A stretch of 64,000 nucleotides of DNA, taken from contig NZ_CP098360.1 in assembly GCF_030388245.1 (NCBI RefSeq), positions 62,001 to 126,000 on the forward strand. The letters are read 5' to 3'. Below are positions 27,700 to 35,652 of the stretch, piece after piece. How positions within the stretch are numbered: the first letter of the stretch is position 1; each line of letters begins with the position of its first letter. Position numbers and translations under genes: made by a program. Under the pieces are notes generated by a model. The model made no database searches and was not told the origin of the DNA. It saw only the letters and a program-made list of their open reading frames with translations. This DNA is from Paracoccus sp. TOH (GTDB lineage: Bacteria; Pseudomonadota; Alphaproteobacteria; Rhodobacterales; Rhodobacteraceae).

Positions 27700-28908
27700 T
27701 TATTCCCCGGCCTTGACGTCGCTGGCGGGCAGCGCGGCCTCGGGCGTCTCGGCCGCGGCGGCGGCCCCGGCGGGCACCGGCCTTGCGGCCACGACCGGCT
27801 GCGGCTTCACCTTGGCGTCGGGATAGAGTTTCTGCGCCCCGGCGACGACCACCCGCTCGCCGGGCTTCAGCCCTGCCTCGACCAGCCAGCGGTTGTCGCT
27901 GGTCTGGCCCAGGGTGACGTCGCGCCGCTCGACCGTGTCCTTGTCCTTCAGAACATAGACATAGGCCTGGCCGGACTGGTCGCGCTGCACCGCCATCTGC
28001 GGAATGGTCAGCGCATTGTCCCGCATCGCCTGTTCGATCCGCACCCGGACATAAAGGCCGGGCAGCAACTCGCCCTCGGGATTGGGAAATTCGGCCCGCA
28101 GGGTGATCTGCCCGGTGGAACTGTCCACGCTGGCTTCCGAGAACAGCAGCTTGCCGGGATGGGCGTAACCGCTGCCGTCGTCGAAGACCAGCCGCACCTC
28201 GGCCTCGTCGGCCGACATCATCGCCAGCTGCCCCGCCGCCAGCGCCCGGCGCAGCGCGAACAGCTCGGACGAGGATTGGGTGAAGTCCACATAGACCGGA
28301 TCGAGCTGCTGGATCGTCGCCATGACGTCGGTCTGCGCGTTGACCAGCGCCCCTTCGGTCACCAGCGCCCGGCCGACCACGCCCGAAATCGGGGCGGTGA
28401 CCACGGTATAGCCGCGGTTCAGCTCGGCCTCCTGCAGGGCGGCGCGGGCGATGGCCACGTCCGCCTCGGCCTGGGCCAGCGCCGTGGTGGCATTGTCCAG
28501 ATCGGCGCCCGCCGTCACCTTGCGCTCGCGCAGGGCCCGGGCGCGCTTTTCCTGGTCGGCGGCGTTCAGCGCCGTGGCCTGGGCGCGCGCCAGCGTCGCC
28601 TTGGCGCTGGCGACGCGCACATCATAGGGCGCGGGGTCGATGCGATACAGCACGTCGCCGGTCTCGACCTTGCCGCCCTGCTCGAAGACGCGCTCGATGA
28701 CGATGCCGCCGACCCGGGGCCGCACCTCGGCGATGCGGGTCGCGGCCACCCGGCCGGGCAGTTCGTTGATGACCGGCAGCGCCTCGGGGGTGAGCTCCTG
28801 CACGCTGACCTGCGGCGGCGGAAGCTGCTGCGCCGCCAACGGAGAAGCTGCCATCAGGCAGCAAAACACAAGCCCGGCGGCAACGCCGGGGGAAAATTTC
28901 ATCGTCAT
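27700..28908 (-). CDS. RND efflux periplasmic adaptor (AcrA family)
   Basis: 402 residues. A signal peptide (about 25 residues, ending SPLAAQ) is followed by a barrel-sandwich/lipoyl domain (RVFEQGGKVETGDVLYRIDP), an alpha-helical hairpin, and beta-barrel and membrane-proximal domains (PGERVVVAGAQKLYPDAKVK). The lipoyl halves flank the hairpin as in AcrA/MexA. There is no Cys directly after the signal, so it is not a lipoprotein. It links the RND permease and the outer-membrane channel. The gene lies 36 bp after the tetR gene. Confidence 0.93.
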   Translation of the reverse strand: MTMKFSPGVAAGLVFCCLMAASPLAAQQLPPPQVSVQELTPEALPVINELPGRVAATRIAEVRPRVGGIVIERVFEQGGKVETGDVLYRIDPAPYDVRVASAKATLARAQATALNAADQEKRARALRERKVTAGADLDNATTALAQAEADVAIARAALQEAELNRGYTVVTAPISGVVGRALVTEGALVNAQTDVMATIQQLDPVYVDFTQSSSELFALRRALAAGQLAMMSADEAEVRLVFDDGSGYAHPGKLLFSEASVDSSTGQITLRAEFPNPEGELLPGLYVRVRIEQAMRDNALTIPQMAVQRDQSGQAYVYVLKDKDTVERRDVTLGQTSDNRWLVEAGLKPGERVVVAGAQKLYPDAKVKPQPVVAARPVPAGAAAAAETPEAALPASDVKAGE

Positions 28909-28944
28909 GGATCGGTCTTTCCTGGGAGTCTGGATGGGTGGAGG

Positions 28945-29511
28945 TCAGTCTCCGGGCACGCCGGGATCGCTTTCCGCGACCGCCATCAATTCATCAAGGA
29001 TCTCATTGCGGGTTTCCTGGTCGAAACGGTAAAAGCCGAAATATTCAAGGTAGGCCATGCCATGCAGGGTCAGCAGCGTCATCAGCATCCGCTGCCGGTT
29101 GCCCGCCTGGGCCGCGACCATCTCGGCATCGCCGGCCAGCTTCTCGCTCATGATCTCGCGGCATTCGGCATGTTCGCCCATGCTGGCGCTGATCAGCAGC
29201 GCCATGGCCAGTTCTTCCTCGGTCGGAACGCGGCGGTATTCGTCGATCATCTCGCGCAGCCGGGCATTGGGCTTGCCCTTATGCCGGGCCTGGATGTCGG
29301 GCAAACGACCGCAATGCTGGGCCATCTTGTGGCGGATGAAGGCCGCCAGCAGCCCGGCCTTGCTGTCGCAGTCATAGACCACGCTGGACTTGCTGATCCC
29401 CGCCTCCTTGGCGACGGCGTCGATGCTCAGCCCGGCAATGCCCGAACGGCGGGCCACCCGCTCGATGGCCTGCATCAGTTCGTCCCGGTCGATCGAGCGC
29501 TTGCGTCCCAT
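28945..29511 (-). CDS. TetR/AcrR-family repressor of the efflux operon
   Basis: 188 residues. The N-terminal DNA-binding domain is clear: MGRKRSIDRDELMQAIERVA followed by the helix-turn-helix IDAVAKEAGISKSSVVYDCD. The C-terminal ligand-binding part is helical and less conserved; it likely senses a pump substrate. The gene is the first of the tetR-acrA-acrB-oprM unit, all in one direction with a 36-bp gap to acrA, so repression would be autoregulatory. A partly palindromic 12-mer in its promoter is a candidate operator. Confidence 0.88.
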   Translation of the reverse strand: MGRKRSIDRDELMQAIERVARRSGIAGLSIDAVAKEAGISKSSVVYDCDSKAGLLAAFIRHKMAQHCGRLPDIQARHKGKPNARLREMIDEYRRVPTEEELAMALLISASMGEHAECREIMSEKLAGDAEMVAAQAGNRQRMLMTLLTLHGMAYLEYFGFYRFDQETRNEILDELMAVAESDPGVPGD

Positions 29512-29532
29512 GGCGGCCCAGATAATTTCAGC

Positions 29533-29570
29533 ACGACCGTTCGTTTATAATTCGGGGACGAGGCTGTCAA
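29533..29570 (-). promoter_or_regulatory. Promoter and candidate TetR operator of the efflux operon
   Basis: On the minus strand TTGACA (29565-29570) and TATAAA (29544-29549) are separated by 15 bp. Immediately downstream, overlapping the -10, is ACGAACGGTCGT (29533-29544), a 12-mer that matches its own reverse complement at 10 positions. The spacer is short by two bases. The location just before the tetR start fits autorepression. Confidence 0.55.
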
Positions 29571-29601
29571 CCCGCCGCGCCCGTCGGGACCGGCGAGACC
29601 C

Positions 29602-29641
29602 TAGTTTTTCTAATGCCCAATCCCTGAACATTCTCCTTTGC
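29602..29641. promoter_or_regulatory. CTAAT-containing box 1 upstream of the hydroxyproline-type cluster
   Basis: A 40-bp block containing TTTTCTAATGCCCAA and, further on, ATTCTC-N-TTTGC. It matches a second block at 34487-34526 at 32 of 40 bases without gaps. Both lie ahead of transcription units of the same cluster. GcvA-type LysR regulators recognise CTAAT cores, and the cluster encodes such a LysR protein, so this is a likely activator site. Confidence 0.65.
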
Positions 29642-29720
29642 GGGCTGCCGGCCTGTGGACTTACCTCATGGCAGGGATACGCCCCGCCCGGGGCGGTTGC
29701 AGAGGAATGGAGGCCGCGAC

Positions 29721-30638
29721 ATGACACCCCGCATGGTTCTGGAAGGCATTTACACCCCGGTGATCACGCCGTTTCACGCCGATGGCGCGATCGACCATGA
29801 CGCCCTGGCCGATCTGGTCGAGCGGCTGGTCGCCGGCGGCGTGCACGGGTTGATCTCGGGCGGTTCCACCGGCGAGAACTATGCCGAGACCGTCGAGGAG
29901 CGGCTGGAACTGGCCCGCTTCATCACCGAGCGCGCCGATGGCCGGCTGCCGGTCATCGTCGGCACCGGCGCCATGCGCACCCCCGATTCCCTCGCGCTGG
30001 CCGAAGGCGCCCGCGAAATGGGCGCCGATGCGATCCTGCTGGGCACCCCGCCCTATTCCGTCCCGACCGAGGCCGAGAACGCCGCCAACGCGCTGGAGAT
30101 CGACCGCGCCGCCGATCTGCCGGTCATCCTTTACAATTATCCCGGCCGCATGGGCGTCAGCATGGGGCGCGAATTCCTCGACATCGTCAGCCAGTCCAGG
30201 AACGTCATCGGCATCAAGGAAAGCTCGGGCGACGTGAACCGCATCCACACGCTGGCCTGCGACTATCCGCAGATCCAGATGAGCTGCGGCATGGACGACC
30301 AAGCGTTGGAATTTTTCGCCTGGGGCGCGCGCAGCTGGATCTGCGCCGGCTCGAACTTCCTGCCCGAGGAGCATGTCGCGCTTTACGAAGCCTGCGCCGT
30401 GCGCGGCGATTTCGCCAAGGGGCGCGCGATCATGGCGGCGATGATGCCGCTGATGGCGGTGCTGGAACAGGGCGGCAAGTTCATCCAATGCGTCAAGCAC
30501 GGGGTCGAGACCACCGGCTTGCGCGCCGGCCCGATGCGCCCGCCGCTGCAGGGGCTGAACGCCGACGAAAAGGCCGAGCTGGAAGCCGTCATCGCCACGC
30601 TGAAAACCGCCGTCCAGGCCATTGTCGAGGGGAAGTAA
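29721..30638 (+). CDS. DapA-family lyase/deaminase (candidate 1-pyrroline-4-hydroxy-2-carboxylate deaminase)
   Basis: 305 residues from ATG 29721. It is a TIM-barrel class I aldolase-fold enzyme: the Schiff-base Lys is in VIGIKESSGDV near residue 170, the catalytic Tyr in PVILYNYPGRMG near 140, and the G-S-T-G-E block in SGGSTGENYAETVEERLEL. True DapA is ruled unlikely by context. Next to an aldehyde dehydrogenase, an FAD oxidoreductase and a proline-racemase-like gene, it fits the deaminase of the hydroxyproline route, which yields alpha-ketoglutarate semialdehyde. The assignment rests on neighbourhood. Confidence 0.7.
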   Translation: MTPRMVLEGIYTPVITPFHADGAIDHDALADLVERLVAGGVHGLISGGSTGENYAETVEERLELARFITERADGRLPVIVGTGAMRTPDSLALAEGAREMGADAILLGTPPYSVPTEAENAANALEIDRAADLPVILYNYPGRMGVSMGREFLDIVSQSRNVIGIKESSGDVNRIHTLACDYPQIQMSCGMDDQALEFFAWGARSWICAGSNFLPEEHVALYEACAVRGDFAKGRAIMAAMMPLMAVLEQGGKFIQCVKHGVETTGLRAGPMRPPLQGLNADEKAELEAVIATLKTAVQAIVEGK

Positions 30639-30639
30639 G

Positions 30640-32145
30640 ATGACCGATCTGCTGACCACCGAAGAATACAAGGCCATCGCCGCCGGCCTGACCTTCCCGA
30701 CGCTGGCCTTCATCGACGGGGGATTCCGTCCCGCGCTTTCGGGCAAGACCTTCACCACCACCAACCCGGCCACGGGCGAGCCGCTGGCCGAGATCGCCGC
30801 CTGCGGCCCCGAGGACGTGGACCTGGCCGTGACCGCCGCCCGCGCCGCCTTCGAGGACGGGCGCTGGTCGAAGCTGCATCCGGGCGAGCGCAAGGAAACC
30901 CTGTTGCGCCTCGCCGCGCTGATGCAGGAACACGCCCGCGAACTGGCGGTGCTGGAAAGCCTCGACGCCGGCAAGACCATCTTCGATTGCGAAACCGTGG
31001 ACGTGCCCGAGACGATCCATGTCATCAAATGGCATGCGGAGCTGATCGACAAGATCTACGACCAGGTCTCGCCGGCCTCGGACAACCACATCGCCATGGT
31101 GGTGCGCGAGCCGGTGGGGGTCGTGGGGCTGGTGCTGCCCTGGAACTTCCCGCTTTTGATGCTGGCCTGGAAGATCGGCCCGGCGCTGGCCGCCGGTTGC
31201 TCGGTGGTGCTGAAGCCGGCGGGCGAAACGACGCTGACCACGTTGCGGGTGGCGGAACTGGCGGCCAAGGCCGGGCTGCCGGCCGGGGTGCTGAACATCG
31301 TCACCGGCTCGGGTTCGCAGGTAGGAGAGCCGCTGGGCCGGCACACGGACGTGGACATGGTCAGCTTCACCGGCTCGACCGCGACCGGGCGGCGTTTCCT
31401 GACCTATTCCACCGACAGCAACCTCAAGGAGGTGGTGCTGGAGCTGGGCGGCAAGAACCCCTGCATCGTGCTGGACGATGCCGAGGATCTCGACGCGGTG
31501 GCGGCGCATGTCGTGAACGGCGCCTTCTGGAACATGGGCCAGAACTGCTCGGCCGGCTCGCGCCTGATCGTGCAGCGCGGCATCAAGGACCGGCTGCTGG
31601 AGAAGGTCCGGGCCGAGGCGGCCGGGTGGCAGGTCGGCGATCCGCTGGACCCAAGCATCCGCGTCGGCGCGCTGATCTCGCAATCACATTTCCAGAAGGT
31701 CAGCAGCTATCTTGAGGCTGCGCGGTCCGAGATGGTGCTGATGGGCGGCAAGGTGGTTTCGGAAGGCTTCATCGAACCGACCATCGTCGAGACCGGCCGC
31801 GATTCCCGGCTGGCGGTGGAAGAAATTTTCGGCCCGATCCTGACCGTGATCGCGGTGGACAGCTTCGAGGAAGCGATCGCGGTGGCCAACGATACCGAAT
31901 ACGGGCTGGCCGCCTCGATCTTCTCGGCCAACGGCAAGCGGGCGCTGCGCGGCGCGCGGGCCTTGCGGGCCGGCACGGTGACGGTGAACAGCTTCGGCGA
32001 GGGCGACGTGACCACCCCGTTCGGCGGCTACAAGCAGTCGGGCTTCGGCGGCCGCGACAACTCGATCCACGCCCATGACCAATATACCCAGCTGAAAACC
32101 ATCTGGCTGGACCTGACCGACAACGCCGCAGCGGGCCTCGACTGA
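30640..32145 (+). CDS. NAD(P)-dependent aldehyde dehydrogenase (PuuC-like; candidate ketoglutarate-semialdehyde DH)
   Basis: 501 residues; ATG 30640 follows GAGGGGAAGT. All ALDH marks are present: LPWNFPLLMLAWK, the NAD-site SFTGSTATGR, the general base in LELGGKNPCIV, the catalytic Cys in GQNCSAGSRLIV near residue 305, and EIFGPILTVI. Closest in style to the PuuC group of gamma-aminobutyraldehyde dehydrogenases. In this cluster the expected substrate is alpha-ketoglutarate semialdehyde made by the DapA-like protein; a polyamine-derived aldehyde is an alternative. The start follows the dapA-like stop by one base. Confidence 0.85.
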   Translation: MTDLLTTEEYKAIAAGLTFPTLAFIDGGFRPALSGKTFTTTNPATGEPLAEIAACGPEDVDLAVTAARAAFEDGRWSKLHPGERKETLLRLAALMQEHARELAVLESLDAGKTIFDCETVDVPETIHVIKWHAELIDKIYDQVSPASDNHIAMVVREPVGVVGLVLPWNFPLLMLAWKIGPALAAGCSVVLKPAGETTLTTLRVAELAAKAGLPAGVLNIVTGSGSQVGEPLGRHTDVDMVSFTGSTATGRRFLTYSTDSNLKEVVLELGGKNPCIVLDDAEDLDAVAAHVVNGAFWNMGQNCSAGSRLIVQRGIKDRLLEKVRAEAAGWQVGDPLDPSIRVGALISQSHFQKVSSYLEAARSEMVLMGGKVVSEGFIEPTIVETGRDSRLAVEEIFGPILTVIAVDSFEEAIAVANDTEYGLAASIFSANGKRALRGARALRAGTVTVNSFGEGDVTTPFGGYKQSGFGGRDNSIHAHDQYTQLKTIWLDLTDNAAAGLD

Positions 32146-32146
32146 C

Positions 32147-33493
32147 ATGGGCCGGCATCAGGCCGTCCGCACCCCGGTCTTCAACGGCCCGGCCGGGTGG
32201 AGCGTCATCCTGCCGCCGGTCGCGCCCCGCGCGCGGCTGGACGGCAGCACGGGCTGCGACGTCGCCATCGTCGGCGGCGGCTTCGCCGGACTCTCGGCCG
32301 CCCGGCGCCTGCACCAGATCGACCCGGGCCTGGATGTGGCGATCCTGGATGCCGCGCGGATTTCCGAAGGCGGCACCGGGCGCAATTCCGGCTTCATGAT
32401 CGACCTGCCGCATGAGCTGACCTCGTCGGACTATGCCGGCTCGGGCGACAGCCACGACCGGCAGCTGACGCGGCTGAACCGCCATGCCATCGACTTCGCG
32501 GCGCAGGCGGTGGCGGAATACGGCATCCCCGAGGGCTGGTTCCAGCGCTCGGGCAAGATCAACGCCGCCGCCTCGGAGGCCGGGCTGGCCGCGAACGAAA
32601 GCTATGCCAGGCATCTGCACGACCTGGGCGAAGCGCATGAGCTGCTGGACGCCCGGGCCATGCACGAGATCACCGGCACCGGCTATTACCGGGGCGGGCT
32701 CTATACCCCCGGCACGGCGATGATCCAGCCGGCCGGCTATGTGCAGGGCCTGGCCGCCGGGCTGGAGCGCGGCGGCGTGCGCATCTATGAGAACTCGCCG
32801 GTGCTGACCATCGAGACCGCGCCGCAGGGCTGGCGGCTGGCGACGGCGCAGGGCGCGCTTCTGGCGCAGCGGGTCATCATGGCCAATAACGGCCATCTGG
32901 AAAGCTTCGGCTTCAAGCGCGGCCGGCTGATGCACATCATGCTGAACGCCTGCATGACCGAGGAACTGTCGCCCGAGGCGATCCGCGCGCTTGGCGGCCA
33001 GGAATGCTGGGGCGCCACGCCCTCGGACCCGATGGGCACCACGGTGCGCCGGATCGGCCCGGCGCAGGGCGGCAACCGCATCGTCATCCGCCAGGGCGGC
33101 TATTACCGGCCGGACATGCAGACCAGCGCCGCCGACCTGGCCCGCCTGGTGGACCACATGCGGCAGAAATTCGACGCGCGTTTCCCGATGCTGAAGGGAC
33201 TGCGCTTCGCATATTGCTGGTCGGGGCACCTGTGCCTGTCGAAAAACGGCGTCTCGGTCATGCGCGAACTGGAACCCGGGCTGTTCGCCGCCTGCGTGGA
33301 CAACGGCCTGGGCACCACCCGCAGCACCCTGACCGGCATCGGCGCGGCCGAGATGCTGTGCGGGCGGTCGAGCATGATCACCGAGTTCTTCACCGCCGAG
33401 GCCGAGCCGGGCCGCCTGCCGCCGCATCCCTTCGACACCATCGGCGCCAATGCCTATATGCGCTGGAAAGAGTGGCAGTCCCGGTTAGAATGA
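32147..33493 (+). CDS. FAD-dependent amine/D-amino-acid oxidoreductase (DadA/PuuB-like)
   Basis: 448 residues starting one base after the aldehyde dehydrogenase stop. The dinucleotide-binding motif is DVAIVGGGFAGLSAARRL near residues 39-56, followed by EGGTGRNSGFMIDLPHEL and, near the C-terminus, G-x-x-x-S-x-N-G-V-S-V and DNGLGTTRSTLTGIGAAE. This is the DAO-type fold of DadA, PuuB and glycine/sarcosine oxidases. In hydroxyproline use it would oxidise cis-4-hydroxy-D-proline; with a PuuC-like neighbour, a polyamine derivative is an alternative. No membrane anchor is seen. Confidence 0.78.
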   Translation: MGRHQAVRTPVFNGPAGWSVILPPVAPRARLDGSTGCDVAIVGGGFAGLSAARRLHQIDPGLDVAILDAARISEGGTGRNSGFMIDLPHELTSSDYAGSGDSHDRQLTRLNRHAIDFAAQAVAEYGIPEGWFQRSGKINAAASEAGLAANESYARHLHDLGEAHELLDARAMHEITGTGYYRGGLYTPGTAMIQPAGYVQGLAAGLERGGVRIYENSPVLTIETAPQGWRLATAQGALLAQRVIMANNGHLESFGFKRGRLMHIMLNACMTEELSPEAIRALGGQECWGATPSDPMGTTVRRIGPAQGGNRIVIRQGGYYRPDMQTSAADLARLVDHMRQKFDARFPMLKGLRFAYCWSGHLCLSKNGVSVMRELEPGLFAACVDNGLGTTRSTLTGIGAAEMLCGRSSMITEFFTAEAEPGRLPPHPFDTIGANAYMRWKEWQSRLE

Positions 33494-33522
33494 TGTCCCG
33501 ATCAACAGGGAACGTCACCGCC

Positions 33523-34467
33523 ATGCCGCCGATCAAGCGCCGCTACCTGCCCTCGCTCGGTTCGTTCGCGACATTCGAGGTGGCGGCGAAGCATCTCAGC
33601 TTCACCCTGGCGGCGAAGGAACTGAACGTGACCCAGGGCGCGGTCAGCCAGCAGATCCGCCTGCTGGAACGCGCGCTGGACACCGCGCTGTTCGTGCGCA
33701 AGCACAATGCGCTGGAACTGACGGCCGAAGGCGCAAGCCTGCATTCGGCCGTCACCGCCGGGCTTGACACCATCAGCGCCGCGGTGTCGGTGCTGACCGG
33801 CGACGAGGGGCCGCAGACCGTGACCGTCTCGGCCACCGACGCCATGGCGCTGTTCTGGCTGCAGCCGCTGATGGACAGCTTCCGCGCCCAGCATCCCGAG
33901 ATCGGCTTCGTGGTGCTGGCCTCGGATGCCGACGACACCCTGCGCAACTATTCCGAGGTGGACATCTCGTTCCTCTGCGGCAACGAGCGCTGCGAGGTCG
34001 GCGAGGAACTGCATTTCCTGTTCCAGGAGATCGCCCAGCCGGTCTGCACCCCGGCCTTCCTGGCCGAGCACGGCCCCTTCGACGAGGCCGATGCCCTGAA
34101 CCGCGTCAACCTGCTGCACCTGCACGACCGGCATTGGAGCGCGGATGCCATCGGCTGGCAGCCGCTGGGCTGGGCGGAATGGTTTCGCGCCCAGGGCGCC
34201 GAATGGAACAAGGCGCCCTCGACGCTGTCCACCAACAAGGTCAGCCTGCTGATGAACGCCGCCTTGCGCGGCGAGGGGGTGATGCTGGGCTGGCACCACA
34301 TGGTGCAGGCCCTGATCGGCCAGGGCCGGCTGGCCTTCGCCCATCCGGCACCGATCACCGCCGGACGAGGCAACTTCCTGAACTGCAAGCAGAAATCGCT
34401 CAAGCGCCCCGGCGTGGCGGCGTTTGTCGAGCATGTGCTGGCGGCATTGCGGGAACAGGCAGGCTGA
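33523..34467 (+). CDS. LysR-family regulator (GcvA-like)
   Basis: 314 residues from ATG 33523 (MPPIKRRYLPSLGSFATFE), the typical GcvA-group N-terminus; in-frame ATGs at 33490 and 33493 overlap the previous stop. The helix-turn-helix is FTLAAKELNVTQGAVSQQIR, followed by the linker helix and a periplasmic-binding-like effector domain. It lies between the two halves of the cluster, and both halves carry a CTAAT-containing 40-bp box, so it is the best candidate regulator. An amino-acid or betaine derivative is the likely inducer. Confidence 0.87.
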   Translation: MPPIKRRYLPSLGSFATFEVAAKHLSFTLAAKELNVTQGAVSQQIRLLERALDTALFVRKHNALELTAEGASLHSAVTAGLDTISAAVSVLTGDEGPQTVTVSATDAMALFWLQPLMDSFRAQHPEIGFVVLASDADDTLRNYSEVDISFLCGNERCEVGEELHFLFQEIAQPVCTPAFLAEHGPFDEADALNRVNLLHLHDRHWSADAIGWQPLGWAEWFRAQGAEWNKAPSTLSTNKVSLLMNAALRGEGVMLGWHHMVQALIGQGRLAFAHPAPITAGRGNFLNCKQKSLKRPGVAAFVEHVLAALREQAG

Positions 34468-34486
34468 TCCCTGCGGCCGCGCGCCG

Positions 34487-34526
34487 TAGATTTTCTAATG
34501 CCCAACCGAAGCAAATTCTCGTTTGC
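34487..34526. promoter_or_regulatory. CTAAT-containing box 2 upstream of the betaine-type importer
   Basis: The partner of the block at 29602-29641: TTTTCTAATGCCCAA and ATTCTC-N-TTTGC are shared at the same spacing, 32 of 40 bases identical. It starts 20 bp after the LysR stop and 240 bp before the binding-protein gene. A 7-bp inverted repeat (TCAGGAT/ATCCTGA) follows at 34561-34581 and could be the LysR terminator or a second regulatory element. Confidence 0.65.
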
Positions 34527-34560
34527 CCGGAATCCGGCGCCAAGGGATAAATTGCGGCAT

Positions 34561-34581
34561 TCAGGATAGGGGGAATCCTGA
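34561..34581. repeat. Perfect 7-bp inverted repeat between LysR gene and importer operon
   Basis: TCAGGAT, seven bases, ATCCTGA. It could act as a terminator stem for the LysR message or as an operator; no T-tract follows. Role undetermined. Confidence 0.4.
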
Positions 34582-34726
34582 GACGACCAATCCGTAACCC
34601 TCTGGAATAACGCGGCCCCTGCCGGGCTGCGCCGGAACGATCCCGCCGTGGCGCGTGCCGCGGCGAAGGCCGGGTGATGTCCATGGCCCGGACCACCCAG
34701 GAAGACCAATCAGCGGAGGAATCTGA

Positions 34727-35578
34727 ATGCGCAAACTGTTCAAAGCCATCCTTGCCGGCGCCGTGGCGCTGGGGCTCGCCTCGCCGGTGCTGGCGCAGGA
34801 CAAGGTGATCAAGATGGGCACCCTGTCCTGGGAAGACCTGACCCCGATCACGGGCATCACCAAGAAGGTGCTGGAGGACAAGGGCTTCACCGTCGAGCTG
34901 ACCGAGTTCTCGGAATGGGGCATCGCCTATGCGGCGCTGGCCAAGGGCGACGTGCAGATCATCGCCTCGCAGATCGATTACGTCGCCCAGGATTACTGGC
35001 AGCGCAACAAGAACCGGCTGGAGAAGATCTCGCCGGTCTCGCACGGGCTTTATCAGGGCATCGCGGTGCCGAAATACGTGCCCGTGGAATCGATCGAGCA
35101 GCTGAACGAGAATGCCGACAAGTTCGGCGGCAAGATCGTCGGCATCGAGCCGGGATCGGGCCTCATGCGCGAGGCCAGCGATGCGGTATCCGCCTATGGG
35201 CTGAACCTCCAGCTGGTCGAGGGCAGCTCCGCCGCCATGACTGCCGCCCTGAAATCGGCGACCGACCGGCAGGAATGGATCGCGGTGACGATCTGGGAGC
35301 CGTCCTGGATGGTGCAGAAGTTCGACACCAAATTCCTGGCCGATCCCAAGGGCGTCTTTGCCCCGCCGCAGGGCTATTACTGGATCGGCCAGAAGGGCTT
35401 TTCGGAAGAAAACCCCGAAGCGCGCGAGGCCATCGCCAGCGTCTACGTGCCGCTTGCCGACATCACCGCGATCAACGCGGCGGTGAACGAGGGCAAGAGC
35501 ATGGACCAGGCCATCGCGGACTGGATCGAGGCCCATGCCGACCTGATCGGGCGCTGGGAAAACATCAAGTCCTACTGA
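34727..35578 (+). CDS. Betaine/proline-type ABC importer binding protein (ProX/OpuAC family)
   Basis: 283 residues with a 24-residue signal peptide (ending SPVLAQ). The mature protein begins KVIKMGTLSWEDLTPITG and carries scattered Trp/Tyr residues (QDYWQRN, TIWEPSWMV, GYYWIG) as expected for an aromatic box that binds quaternary ammonium groups. GGAGGAA lies before the ATG. It opens a four-gene importer operon that runs into a proline-racemase-family gene, so proline betaine, hydroxyproline betaine or a related compound is the likely cargo. Confidence 0.85.
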   Translation: MRKLFKAILAGAVALGLASPVLAQDKVIKMGTLSWEDLTPITGITKKVLEDKGFTVELTEFSEWGIAYAALAKGDVQIIASQIDYVAQDYWQRNKNRLEKISPVSHGLYQGIAVPKYVPVESIEQLNENADKFGGKIVGIEPGSGLMREASDAVSAYGLNLQLVEGSSAAMTAALKSATDRQEWIAVTIWEPSWMVQKFDTKFLADPKGVFAPPQGYYWIGQKGFSEENPEAREAIASVYVPLADITAINAAVNEGKSMDQAIADWIEAHADLIGRWENIKSY

Positions 35579-35652
35579 TGCCTCCGGCACGGGCGGCCCG
35601 ATCGCGGGCCGCCCGGCAATGGCACGAGCAAAGGCGCGACAGGGAAATGGAA

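Noticed and set aside
23923..29550. Very long plus-strand open frame of 1875 codons
   Set aside because: It runs antisense to the acrA-acrB-oprM and tetR genes, is rich in Gly/Arg/His/Gln and has no domain; it is a high-GC shadow frame.
29721..30638. True dihydrodipicolinate synthase (dapA)
   Set aside because: The family fold is right, but the gene sits in a catabolic cluster with an aldehyde dehydrogenase, amine oxidoreductase and racemase-like gene; lysine synthesis is not suggested by any neighbour.
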